From Anaerolineae bacterium (GTDB lineage: Bacteria > Chloroflexota > Anaerolineae > J102): 37,662 bases of DNA. This document shows, one piece after another, positions 20,705 through 28,803 of the stretch. Each line of letters opens with the position of its first letter. Within the stretch, counting starts at the first letter, position 1. Below the pieces are notes generated by a model. The model was not told the origin of the DNA, ran no database searches, and was given only the letters and a program-made list of their open reading frames with translations. The position numbers and the translations under genes were made by a program. The stretch spans positions 1-37,662 of the forward strand of contig JALXCB010000169.1 in NCBI GenBank assembly GCA_026991225.1. Reading direction: 5' to 3'.

Positions 20705-21433
20705 TCACAAGGCGTTGAGCTCAGCCTGGAAGACGTAACGGTCGGCGCGATAAGCGGATTCCGTGTACTCGAAAGGACGCCCCCACTGGTCGTAGGTGAT
20801 GCGCTTGTTCCGCAGCACGGGCGCGCCCTCCCCAATGTTCAGCAATTTTTGTTCCCGCTTTCTGCAAAGATCAGCCCCGATCTTCTGCACGGCCCGGGCC
20901 GGCGATATCTGATACTTCTCCGACAGGATGCTATAGAGAGAATGGTTTTCGAAATCCTCATTTAGCAGGGCCTCGACGCCCGGGAAATGAAGATGGCTGG
21001 TTTCCAGGGCGATAGGCTCCTCCTCGGCCAGACGCAGGCGCTCCAGCAACACGATTTTTTCATCCGGCGTGATTTGCAGCGCCTGCATGGCCAGTAAAGG
21101 AGGCTGGATGAGCTCCAACCGGATGACGCGGGCGCCCGGCCTCAGCCCGCGGGCCTTCATATCCTCGGTGAAACCGGTGAGCCGCGTCAGACCATGTTCG
21201 ATCTTCGGTTCGGCCACAAACGTCCCGCGCCCCTGCTCCCGTCGCAACAAGCCCTCTGTGGCCAGTTCGCTCAGAGCCTGGCGCGCGGTCATACGGCTGA
21301 TGTGATACTGTTCGCTCAACTCGCGCTCCGATGGCACCATATCCCCCGGCTTCCACTCGCCCGACGCGATCTTTTCCCGCAGCATTTCCTTGAGCTGGAA
21401 GTAGATGGGTAGGGGATGATTTTTGTCGATCAT
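20705..21433 (-). CDS. GntR-family regulator, HutC/DasR/NagR subfamily
   Basis: A 242-residue transcription factor: winged helix DNA-binding domain (about 7-72, with SERELSEQYHISRMTARQAL as the recognition part) and a C-terminal UTRA ligand-binding domain (about 95-236). Members of this subfamily such as DasR and YvoA/NagR bind phosphorylated amino sugars and repress amino-sugar uptake and catabolic genes. GlcNAc-6-phosphate, the MurQ product, would be a fitting signal. It is the first gene of the operon and its own promoter overlaps a matching operator, so autoregulation is likely. No strong ribosome site precedes ATG 21433. Confidence 0.92.
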   Translation of the reverse strand: MIDKNHPLPIYFQLKEMLREKIASGEWKPGDMVPSERELSEQYHISRMTARQALSELATEGLLRREQGRGTFVAEPKIEHGLTRLTGFTEDMKARGLRPGARVIRLELIQPPLLAMQALQITPDEKIVLLERLRLAEEEPIALETSHLHFPGVEALLNEDFENHSLYSILSEKYQISPARAVQKIGADLCRKREQKLLNIGEGAPVLRNKRITYDQWGRPFEYTESAYRADRYVFQAELNAL

Positions 21434-21475
21434 GGCGCGCCACCGCGAAGATGAGAAAAATCGGTCTAGTGGTTC

Positions 21476-21491
21476 AGTGGTCTATACCAGT
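21476..21491. promoter_or_regulatory. DasR/NagR-like operator (dre)
   Basis: AGTGGTCTATACCAGT is an imperfect palindrome around TGGTCTATACCA. It is very close to the published dre consensus TGGTCTAGACCA. It overlaps the -10 box of the operon promoter, the classic position for repression. A second, half-conserved copy (CGGTCTAGTGG) begins at 21462. Confidence 0.75.
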
Positions 21492-21517
21492 ATAGGAAAC
21501 AATCGACGTTTTGTCAA
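21489..21517 (-). promoter_or_regulatory. Promoter of the muramyl-sugar operon
   Basis: On the minus strand a perfect TTGACA (21512-21517) and TATACT (21489-21494) are 17 bases apart. Transcription would start about 45-50 bases before the regulator ATG. It is one of the strongest housekeeping-type promoters in the window. Confidence 0.8.
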
Positions 21518-21571
21518 GGGGGCCGAGGGCGGAGGGTGCGTCCCAAATTATTGGCACGTTGCGCCTGGCGT

Positions 21572-21693
21572 CCCGGAGGTGAACCTCCGGGCTAGAAACG
21601 ACGCCCCCTCAAGGGGGCTTTCAGAGCCAGTCCGCGCCCGAAGCCGGGTTCACCCGGCGTGGTTTTGTAGCCCGGCGCTTCAGCGCCGGGTGG
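21572..21693. repeat. Hairpin repeat family E, copy 2
   Basis: The second copy of the four-hairpin repeat at 217-341, with stem-preserving base changes. It is bordered by two similar short sequences (GAGGGCGGAGGGTGCGTCC near 21526 and GAGGGCGGAAATGCGTCC near 21753). It lies between the divergent promoters of the operon and the glycosyltransferase gene. Confidence 0.75.
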
Positions 21694-21764
21694 AGCCCGC
21701 ACGACCGAATTCCTGATGACAACGCGATTTGCTGAAATTTTAGAACGCACCCGAGGGCGGAAAT

Positions 21765-21797
21765 GCGTCCAATTTTCGCCAGACGAGAATTGGACGG
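21765..21797. repeat. Small hairpin before the glycosyltransferase gene
   Basis: CGTCCAATTTTCG and CGAGAATTGGACG pair with one mismatch around a short loop. Thirty bases before the start codon. Its role is unknown; it may be part of the leader. Confidence 0.45.
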
Positions 21798-21825
21798 ATG
21801 CACGGGGATGCGCTAAAGTTTTCCC

Positions 21826-23079
21826 ATGCGCCTGCTCATCCTCTCGCCCATCTCCCCCCTGCCCATCTTCACCGGCGGCCGCCAGCGGCTCTATCAGATC
21901 ACCCGCGAGCAGGCCCGCCGCCACGAGGTCACCTTCCTCAGCTTTTGCCGCAACGAGGAGGAGCGGGAGGGGCTGGCGCAGCTGGAGCGGGAGTTATCGA
22001 TCCGGGTGGTGGCTGCACCCTTCCTCAGCTTGAAGCAGGTCCTGCGGGGAAAAATCGGCCCGGATGCACTGGCGCTGCTGCGCGGACGGTGGCGGGCGCG
22101 GCGAACAGGCTTACCCCGCGATATCCCCATCTGGAATCAGCCTGCCATGCACCGGGCGCTGGCGCAGGAACTCGCCCGGGCTTCTTACGACATCCTTCAG
22201 GTGGAATGGCCCTATCTCGCGCCCTATGCACTGCGGCCCGGCCTGCCCCCCACCGTTCTCATCACCCACGACATTTTCAGCGTGGGACTGGCCCGGCGGG
22301 CGGAGGTGCAGGAGGACGCGCGGGCCCAAGCGGCGCTGCGGGAGCAGGCCCGGCGCTGGGAGTCCTACGAGCGCATTATCTATCCCCGCTTCTCCCTGGT
22401 CGCGGCCATGTCCGAGACCGATGCGGCCATCATTCGCAACCGCGCGCCCGAGGCCCGCATCATCCTCAGCCCCAACGGCGTAGGCGCCCGCGGCATCCAA
22501 CCCGGCCCCATCCGCCCCCGCGTCCGCCAACTCCTGTTCGTGGGCTCCCCCACCCACGAGCCCAACCTGGACGCGGCCTGCTGGCTGCTGACCGCGATCT
22601 GGCCCCGGCTCCACGCCCGCCATCCTCATCTCACCCTGACCCTGGTCAATCTCGACCATCCCCGCGTCCACGCCTGCGCCGCGGGCGCGGCCAACGTGCG
22701 CATCACCGGCCGCGCGGCCGATGTGCTCCCCTTCTATCGGGAAGCGGACATCGCGCTGGCGCCCATTCGCGCGGGCTCGGGCACGCGGCTGAAGATTTTG
22801 GAGGCCTTCGCCGCGGGCGTTCCCGTGGTCAGCACGGGCATCGGCGCTGAGGGCCTGGAGGTCGTTCCGGGGGAGCATTTGCTGCTTGGGGATACGCCCG
22901 ACGCCTTCCTCGCGGCCGTCGAGCGCCTCATGGCCCATCCGCAACTTCGCCAGCGCCTGGCCGCCAACGCCCGTTCCCTGGTCGAGGCCCGCTACGACTG
23001 GTCGAAAATTGTGGATGATCTGGATGAAGCGTATACAATGGTGGCAAGGAGCAAGGAACACGGAACAAGAAATAAGTGA
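21826..23079 (+). CDS. GT4-family glycosyltransferase
   Basis: A 417-residue GT-B-fold sugar transferase. The N-terminal half starts with the typical strand and loop LILSPISPLPIFTGG; the C-terminal half has GSPTHEPNLDAACWLL, then GSGTRLKILEAFAAGVPVVS (about 316-336), where Glu326 is the donor-nucleotide-binding glutamate of the EX7E-type motif in GT4 enzymes. It resembles the TuaH/PslF-like group that builds surface polysaccharides, but donor and acceptor cannot be named. The last dozen residues (SKEHGTRNK) are encoded by repeat-like sequence at the border of a MITE, so the C-terminus may have been altered. No ribosome site precedes the start. It appears monocistronic. Confidence 0.88.
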   Translation: MRLLILSPISPLPIFTGGRQRLYQITREQARRHEVTFLSFCRNEEEREGLAQLERELSIRVVAAPFLSLKQVLRGKIGPDALALLRGRWRARRTGLPRDIPIWNQPAMHRALAQELARASYDILQVEWPYLAPYALRPGLPPTVLITHDIFSVGLARRAEVQEDARAQAALREQARRWESYERIIYPRFSLVAAMSETDAAIIRNRAPEARIILSPNGVGARGIQPGPIRPRVRQLLFVGSPTHEPNLDAACWLLTAIWPRLHARHPHLTLTLVNLDHPRVHACAAGAANVRITGRAADVLPFYREADIALAPIRAGSGTRLKILEAFAAGVPVVSTGIGAEGLEVVPGEHLLLGDTPDAFLAAVERLMAHPQLRQRLAANARSLVEARYDWSKIVDDLDEAYTMVARSKEHGTRNK

Positions 23080-23451
23080 CAACTGCTAGAGGCTGTTCTG
23101 CACTTTACCGACCTCAAAGGTCAGGATCGCCGCATCGGAGGTTGAAATTCGCCGCAGATAACGCGGATAAAGCAGATTTCCGCGGATTTTTTCAAAAGGA
23201 TGCCATCTTTTTCCGTAAAAATCCGTATTGATCCGTCGCATCAGCATCATCCGTGGCGAATTGAAACGCACGTCACCCACAAAATCACGCCAAATTGGCG
23301 ATAAGTTCATAACAGGCTCTAAGGTAGTTGGCTCCAATAGCCCTTTTTGCCACGAGGGCACGAAGGAAACGAAGACACGAAGTCATTCCAAAAAAGATTT
23401 TATCCGTGTTGCCTTCTATCCGTGTTGTAACTCGTCCCAACTCATCAGTTA
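23077..23451. mobile_element. Degraded MITE, subfamily c, split by another element
   Basis: The left end survives as GACAACTGCTA (23078-23088). After a 231-bp insertion the element resumes at 23320 with AAGGTAGTTGGCTCC and follows the copy at 25242 for about 110 bases (CCACGA.., AAAAAAGATTTTATCCGTGTT). The right end is decayed (CATCAGTTA). It ends within about 20 bases of the LOG start codons. Confidence 0.7.
23089..23319. mobile_element. 231-bp TA-flanked MITE-like element nested in a MITE
   Basis: Ends GAGGCTGTTCTGCACTT and, on the other strand, GAGCCTGTTATGAACTT match at 14 of 17. It is flanked by TA on both sides (23087-23088, 23320-23321). The undamaged host sequence at 25242 has a single TA at this place (AACTGCTAAGGTAG), so the TA was duplicated on insertion. 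It contains no coding sequence. A TA duplication fits IS630/Tc1-type or some IS5-type transposases; I cannot choose. Confidence 0.72.
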
Positions 23452-23465
23452 AGATGCCAATGACC

Positions 23466-24023
23466 ATGTTCAAGGCGATTTGCATTTTCTGCGGCTCCCG
23501 GCCTGGCGTGAACAGCGCCTATGCGGCGGCGGCCCGCGCCATGGGCCATCTCCTGGCGGAGCGGGAGATCACCCTGATCTTCGGCGGCGGCGCCACGGGC
23601 ATCATGGGCGCGCTGGCGGACGCCGTGCTGGAGGCGGGGGGCCGGGCCGTGGGCGTCATCCCCGAGAGCATGAACGTCCCCAACGTCGTTCACGACAACC
23701 TGACCGAGCTCATCGTCAGTCCCAACATGTACAGCCGCAAGGTGACCATGTTCAAGCTCTCGGACGCGTTCATCACCCTGCCGGGCGGGCTGGGCACCCT
23801 GGACGAGCTGTTCGAGGCCCTGACCCTGAGCCAGTTGGGGTATGAACCCAAGCCCATCGGCATCCTCAACGTGGCGGGCTACTACAACCCCCTCATCGAA
23901 CTCATCGACCACGCCATCGACGCGGGCTTCATCGCGCCCCGCTATCGGGATGTCTTCACCGTGCGGGAGCAGCCCGCGGCCCTGCTGGAGGCGATGGCGT
24001 CGTTCCAGCATCCATTGCTTTGA
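23466..24023 (+). CDS. LOG-family nucleoside 5'-monophosphate phosphoribohydrolase
   Basis: A 185-residue cytosolic Rossmann-like enzyme. Characterised members (LOG, YvdD) cleave the base from nucleoside monophosphates, including cytokinin ribotides; the older annotation is lysine decarboxylase, which is wrong for this group. Motifs: IFCGSRPG at 7-14, GGGATGIMG (40-48), IPESM and the signature PGGLGTLDE (106-114). In-frame ATGs at 23454, 23460 and 23466 compete; I chose the last because homologs begin right before the first beta strand. No ribosome site is clear. The region directly upstream is a decayed MITE. Its stop codon lies in the first bases of repeat B. Confidence 0.88.
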   Translation: MFKAICIFCGSRPGVNSAYAAAARAMGHLLAEREITLIFGGGATGIMGALADAVLEAGGRAVGVIPESMNVPNVVHDNLTELIVSPNMYSRKVTMFKLSDAFITLPGGLGTLDELFEALTLSQLGYEPKPIGILNVAGYYNPLIELIDHAIDAGFIAPRYRDVFTVREQPAALLEAMASFQHPLL

Positions 24024-24175
24024 AAATAGGATCAGGGAACGCAGATGACGCAGATTGAAACGGATGAACGCAGATAAAAATCAAAAAAATGATCTGCGCA
24101 AATCTGCGTTGCGAAGCATCCGCGCAAATCAGCGTTCCCATCTTCATTCGTATCGGCGAGCCATTGCTCGGCCCG
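24020..24175. repeat. Repeat family B copy 2, uninterrupted
   Basis: It begins TTTGAAAATAGGATCAGGG at the LOG stop codon and continues with GAACGCAGATGACGCAGATT, ATCTGCG-rich sequence and GCGAAGCATCCG. It is the intact reference for the interrupted copies at 727 and 25170. Repeat C copy 1 follows directly. Confidence 0.75.
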
Positions 24176-24193
24176 ATTGCTATGAAAATAGAA

Positions 24194-24307
24194 TGTTGGC
24201 TGCGGTTGCGGGAGGATCGTCAGGCCGACGTTGGGCGAGTCTGCCACGGACGTGATGCGTAATCCGTAATCCGTGACGACCTTACGCATCACGCATTACG
24301 CATTACG
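24194..24307. repeat. Repeat family C, copy 1
   Basis: It shares GCCGACGTTGGGCGAGTCTGCCACGG-type sequence (interrupted matches) with 30363-30457 and 36061-36170, and ends in a GATGCGTAA..TTACGCATC hairpin. The remaining bases to the TauE start at 24382 hold nothing I recognise. Confidence 0.65.
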
Positions 24308-24381
24308 AAATCGGCTTCCCGCGCCCCATTGGCTTTCATCGATCCTTTTCACCATCCACCCATTATTCCCCAGCCCTCGCC

Positions 24382-25173
24382 ATGACCTACGAACTCACTC
24401 CCTGGATCGTCGTCGCCGTCATCGCTGCCGGTTTCCTGGCCGGGTTCATCAACACGCTGGCGGGCAGCGGCAGCGCCATCACCCTGCCCCTGCTGGTGTT
24501 TCTGGGGCTGCCCGCGAACGTGGCCAACGGCACGAATCGCATCGGTGTGCTGCTGCAGACGGGCGTGAGCACGGAGCAGTTTTACAAGCAGGGGTATCTC
24601 AACTGGCGGGAGGCCCTGATCCTGCTGGTTCCCACCATCATCGGCGGGGTGCTGGGCGCGCAGATCGCGGTGAATCTGGATGAGCGGGCCATGCGGCTGG
24701 CCATCGCCGGGATGCTCATCCTCACCTTCTTTCTGATCATCCTCAAGCCCAAACGCTGGCTGGTGGGCCGGGCCGAGGGCGCGCGTCAACCCAATCGCAA
24801 GGACTGGCTGACCTGGACGGGGCTGCTCATCGCCTTCTTCGGCATCGGCCTCTATGGCGGGTTCATCCAGGCGGGGGTGGGCATCTTCCTGCTGGTGGGG
24901 CTGGTCATGGGCATCGGGCATGACCTGATCCACGCCAACGCCATCAAGGCCCTGCTGGTGCTGGCGTTCAACGTCTTCGCTTTCTTCGTCTTTCTCTACA
25001 ACGGCCAGGTGGTGTGGCTGATCGGGATCATCCTGGCGGTGGGGAATATCGTGGGCGCGTGGGCCGCGGTGAAGTTCGCCACCAGGGAGTGGGCGCAGGT
25101 GTGGGTGTATCGGCTGCTGCTGGTCGTGGTGGTCGTTTCGGCCGCGCGGATGCTTTACATGGCGCTGGTTTGA
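24382..25173 (+). CDS. TauE/SafE-family membrane permease
   Basis: A 263-residue inner-membrane protein with about eight hydrophobic helices. The N-terminal signature GFLAGFINTLAGSGSAITLP and the conserved ANGTNRIG belong to the TauE/SafE (UPF0721) family, which exports sulfite, sulfoacetate or related organosulfur anions. The second half repeats the pattern (FIQAGVGIF..GHDLIHANAIK). No sulfur-metabolism gene is adjacent, so the substrate stays open. No ribosome site is visible before ATG 24382. The stop codon is contributed by the start of repeat B copy 3. Confidence 0.88.
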   Translation: MTYELTPWIVVAVIAAGFLAGFINTLAGSGSAITLPLLVFLGLPANVANGTNRIGVLLQTGVSTEQFYKQGYLNWREALILLVPTIIGGVLGAQIAVNLDERAMRLAIAGMLILTFFLIILKPKRWLVGRAEGARQPNRKDWLTWTGLLIAFFGIGLYGGFIQAGVGIFLLVGLVMGIGHDLIHANAIKALLVLAFNVFAFFVFLYNGQVVWLIGIILAVGNIVGAWAAVKFATREWAQVWVYRLLLVVVVVSAARMLYMALV

Positions 25174-25480
25174 AAATGGGATTAGGGAACGCAGATGATG
25201 CAGATTGAAACGGATGAACGCAGATAAAGAGAAAAAATCTGGTAACTGCTAAGGTAGTTGGCCCCAATCGCCCCTTTTTTGCCACGAAGACACGAAGGAA
25301 ACGAAGGCGCGAAGTCATTCAAAAAAGATTTTATCCGTGTTTCCTCGTATCCGTGTCGAATGAACAGGGCTACGTTAGCAGTTACAAAATCTGTGAAAAT
25401 CATCTGCGTAAATCTGCGATGCGAAGCATCCGTGTCATCTGCGTTCTCATTCGTTCGTATCGGCGAGTTGTTGCTCGTGC
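25170..25480. repeat. Repeat family B copy 3, interrupted by a MITE
   Basis: It begins TTTGAAAATGGGATTAGGG at the TauE stop codon, is split at 25241/25386 by the MITE, and continues with ATCTGCG-rich sequence and GCGAAGCATCCG. It fills the gap to the convergent SNF2 gene. Confidence 0.75.
25242..25385. mobile_element. GTAACTGCTAA-type MITE, subfamily c, complete copy
   Basis: 144 bp with ends GTAACTGCTAAGGTAG and (opposite strand) GTAACTGCTAACGTAG, 15 of 16 matching: the best-preserved termini in the window. A perfect 8-bp duplication AAAATCTG flanks it (25234-25241 and 25386-25393). It lies inside repeat B at the same place as the 771-913 element in copy 1. Confidence 0.93.
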
Positions 25481-25487
25481 CGCCTGG

Positions 25488-28400
25488 TCAACTGAACAGG
25501 GTCTCGATGTCTTCTTTGCTCAGGCTCTTGAAGAAGCTGCTTTCGGTGCTGATGAGCTGGGAGACCAGCGCCCGCTTGCGCTCTTGAAGCTGGAGGATTT
25601 TCTCTTCCACCGAGTCGCGGGCGATGAGCTTGTACACGAACACGGGCTTGTCCTGGCCAATGCGATGGGTGCGGTCGGTGGCCTGCATCTCCACCGCGGG
25701 ATTCCACCAGGGGTCGATGTGAATGACGTAGTCGGCCGCGGTCAGGTTCAGGCCCACGCCTCCGGCCTTGAGGCTGATGAGGAAGAAGGGGATGTCCGAG
25801 TCTTTCTGGAACGTATCCACCACCTCCTGGCGCTTGCGGGTGCGGCCGTCGAGATAGACGTAGGGGACGCCGCGGCGGTCCAGCTCCTCCCGCACCAGGG
25901 TGAGCATACCCACGAACTGGGAGAAGACCAGGGCCTTGTGCCCGCCCTCCCGCAGCATCTCCAGCTCCTGCATCAACAGCTCCATCTTGGCGGAATCGCC
26001 CCGGAATTTCGGGTTCACCAGGCGGGGATGGTTGCTGATCTGGCGCAGGCGCAGCAGGCCCTCCAGCACCTTCATCCGGGCCTGATTCATGCCCTGCTCC
26101 TCGACGATGCCCAACAGCATGGCCCGATACTGGTCCCGGGTCTTGTTATAGAAGCGGCGCTGCGCCGGCTCCATGTCGCAGTAGAGGATGCGCTCCGTGC
26201 GCGGGGGCAGCTCTTTGGCCACCTGGTCTTTGGTGCGGCGCAGGATGAAGGGGTAGACCAGCTTGCGCAGGAACTCGGCCGCGGCTTCGTTGCCGTCCTT
26301 CTCGATGGGCGCGGCGAACTCCCGTTTGAAGTATTCCAGGTTGCCCAACAGGCCCGGGTTCACGAACGCGAACTGGGACCAGAGCTCGAATGCGTTGTTC
26401 TCTACGGGCGTGCCCGTCATGGCCAGGCGATGTTCCGCGTTGAGCAGGCGGGCGGCCTTGGCCGTCTTGGATAGGGGGTTCTTGATGGCCTGGGATTCAT
26501 CCAGCACGGCGTAATGGAAGCGATACTCGCGCAGGAGTTCGATGTCCTTGCGCATGGTGCCGTAGGTGGTGAGAACGAGGTCGTATTCATCGAAGATGCT
26601 GGCGTCTTTGGGGCGGCCGGGCCCGAAATGGCGATAGACCTTGAGCCCGGGCGTGAACCGCTCCGCCTCCCGCTCCCAGTTGGTCAACAGAGAACGGGGC
26701 ACAATGATGAGGTCCGCGCCCTTTGCATCGCCCGATTCCCGCAGGGAGAGGAGGAAGACCAGCACCTGCACCGTCTTGCCCAGGCCCATGTCGTCGGCCA
26801 GGATGCCGCCGAAGCCGTAGTCGTGGAGGAAGTGCAGCCAGTCGTAGCCCGCCTTCTGATACTCGCGCAGTTCGCCTACGAAGCCCGCGGGCAGAGGCTT
26901 GCTCTCGATGCCCCGGAAGTCCTTCAGGCGCTCCACCCGCTCCCGGAAGGCCTCATCCACCGCGGCCTCATCCACCTGCTCCAGGAGTTCATCCAGCAGG
27001 GTGAGATGGTACTCGGCCAGGCGCACGCCCTCCTCGGTTTCCTCGCCCAGGCTGAAGAGATGCTTGTATTTGTCGACCCACTCCTGGGGCAGTTCGCCGA
27101 TGCTGCCATCGGCCAGTTTGACGAAGCGCTCCTTGCGGCGCAGGGCCTTGCGGACTTCCTTCAGGGGCACAGGGATGTCGCCGAATTTGACCACGGCCTG
27201 CACGTCGAACCAGTCGATGCCCGAGGTGATGTTCAGGGAAAGGGTGGGGCGATGGCGGTTCACCCGCACCTGCTTCAGCGCTTCCTCGCCATAGATCTCG
27301 AAGCCTTCTTCCAGCAGGACAGGGATTTTGCGCAGGAGGAAGTCGATGGGATCGACCCGGGCCCGCAGGCGGAAGATATCCTCCTCAAAGCCGGGCCCGC
27401 CTCGTTTCAGGCCCGTGCGCGCGGATGAGAGGGAACGATAGACCTCGTCCTCGAAGTCGCGGTCGCGATGCACTCGAATGAAATGCCAGGGATCGTCATC
27501 ATCGCGCACCACTTCGATGGGGTCGTCGAAGCGGTCGTAGGGGAATTCGACATCGCCATAGCCGAACCAGAGGCTGGCCAGCAGCTCGCCATCCTCTTCC
27601 GAGAGGTAGAGGCGTTTGACGGGCGCTTCTTTCACCTCGCTCCAGCGGATGCGGTCATGGTGCACGGGGATGCGTTCCGCCAGCGCCGGCAGGTAGTTTT
27701 CCAGGAAGAAGGCTTTTTCATCAGCCTTGACTTCAGAACCATGAAGTTCCACCAGCCAGTAGGCGAATTCCAGCGATGCATCATCCCGTAATCGCACCAA
27801 ATCCTGGCCATTGACCAACAACCAGGGAGGATCTGCGCTGATGGTTTCAATCGACGTGTCATCTATCAGATAGGGAGCGCCGTCGATCTCCAGCAGCACG
27901 TTCAACAACATGCTTTCATCCCCGGCCTCTCGCATTTCCAACGACCAGTTGGCCTCGCCTTCCATGAAATGGGCGGGCCTTTGCAAATAGTTATATGAGT
28001 TGGAGCTGATGTAAACCGGCGCATGGCGGACGCGTAGCAGCTCCAGATACTCTCCTAGGTTCGCTTGTCTTTGGTTGTAGTAATAACTGATCTGTTGGTT
28101 TTCCTGTCCCATGACTCCGGCCAAATACACCAGATCGGGCTCGCAATTGACGCACAAGGCGGGGTGCAAGAAGGAACGCACGGATTCCGCCTGTGAGCGT
28201 AGAGCGCTGTTCTTGCGGATGGTTTCGCGGAGGATCGCAAGGGTTTCGGGCGTGTTTTTGCCGGGCGTCTCTTCAGGAAAGCCCTCCGCAGGGAGCGTCA
28301 CCGGCTCCAGCAACCAGTCGTCATAGCGCTTCTTCAAAACGAAGAGCAGCACGTAGGGTGCGAGCGCTCTGGTCTTGGGCTTGGGTTGAGGCGCGCTCAG

Positions 28401-28742
28401 AGCCTTGTCCAGCAGGCGCTTCCACAGCGGAATGGCCTGGGCGCGAAGAAATCCTTCGAAATAGAGGGCGGCAGCCACTTGATGTTTACAAAAATAGCCC
28501 GCCCGTCCCCAGGGGCAGGTGCATTCAGACTCGAAGTCCATGCCATCTCGGGGCAGATAGAAGGTCACATTGTAGAAGAACGTGCCCCGAACCTGGAACA
28601 TCGCCTCGCTTTTGTCCACGTGAATCAATTTGACGCGATCTTCCTGAAAGTATTTCTGTCCGCGCGTCCAGTTCGAGTAACCGGCCCGGGCTGCCAGGCG
28701 AGTTGGGTCAAACAGTTCTGGAGTGAAATCCGTGTCAATCAT
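25488..28742 (-). CDS. SWIM zinc-finger SNF2/Swi2-family helicase
   Basis: A 1084-residue double-stranded-DNA translocase-type ATPase. The N-terminus carries a SWIM zinc motif (Cys74-x-Cys76-x8-Cys85-x-His87). A long middle region (about 130-600) matches the SNF2-associated bacterial domain by position but has no motif I can name. The helicase core has ADDMGLGKT (Walker A, near 650), a DESQ Walker B variant near 748 and the late DRTHRIGQ motif VI. Bacterial HepA/RapA-type relatives act on RNA polymerase or DNA repair; the exact role here is unknown. ATG 28742 has a weak AAGGGA upstream. It could be the last gene of the tpiA-side transcript, 61 bases behind the HExxH protein. Confidence 0.93.
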   Translation of the reverse strand: MIDTDFTPELFDPTRLAARAGYSNWTRGQKYFQEDRVKLIHVDKSEAMFQVRGTFFYNVTFYLPRDGMDFESECTCPWGRAGYFCKHQVAAALYFEGFLRAQAIPLWKRLLDKALSAPQPKPKTRALAPYVLLFVLKKRYDDWLLEPVTLPAEGFPEETPGKNTPETLAILRETIRKNSALRSQAESVRSFLHPALCVNCEPDLVYLAGVMGQENQQISYYYNQRQANLGEYLELLRVRHAPVYISSNSYNYLQRPAHFMEGEANWSLEMREAGDESMLLNVLLEIDGAPYLIDDTSIETISADPPWLLVNGQDLVRLRDDASLEFAYWLVELHGSEVKADEKAFFLENYLPALAERIPVHHDRIRWSEVKEAPVKRLYLSEEDGELLASLWFGYGDVEFPYDRFDDPIEVVRDDDDPWHFIRVHRDRDFEDEVYRSLSSARTGLKRGGPGFEEDIFRLRARVDPIDFLLRKIPVLLEEGFEIYGEEALKQVRVNRHRPTLSLNITSGIDWFDVQAVVKFGDIPVPLKEVRKALRRKERFVKLADGSIGELPQEWVDKYKHLFSLGEETEEGVRLAEYHLTLLDELLEQVDEAAVDEAFRERVERLKDFRGIESKPLPAGFVGELREYQKAGYDWLHFLHDYGFGGILADDMGLGKTVQVLVFLLSLRESGDAKGADLIIVPRSLLTNWEREAERFTPGLKVYRHFGPGRPKDASIFDEYDLVLTTYGTMRKDIELLREYRFHYAVLDESQAIKNPLSKTAKAARLLNAEHRLAMTGTPVENNAFELWSQFAFVNPGLLGNLEYFKREFAAPIEKDGNEAAAEFLRKLVYPFILRRTKDQVAKELPPRTERILYCDMEPAQRRFYNKTRDQYRAMLLGIVEEQGMNQARMKVLEGLLRLRQISNHPRLVNPKFRGDSAKMELLMQELEMLREGGHKALVFSQFVGMLTLVREELDRRGVPYVYLDGRTRKRQEVVDTFQKDSDIPFFLISLKAGGVGLNLTAADYVIHIDPWWNPAVEMQATDRTHRIGQDKPVFVYKLIARDSVEEKILQLQERKRALVSQLISTESSFFKSLSKEDIETLFS

Positions 28743-28803
28743 GATAAGGTCCCTTGCTCAATCCGTCATTTTTTGTGCATCATTTCATTTTACACCAACT
28801 CGC

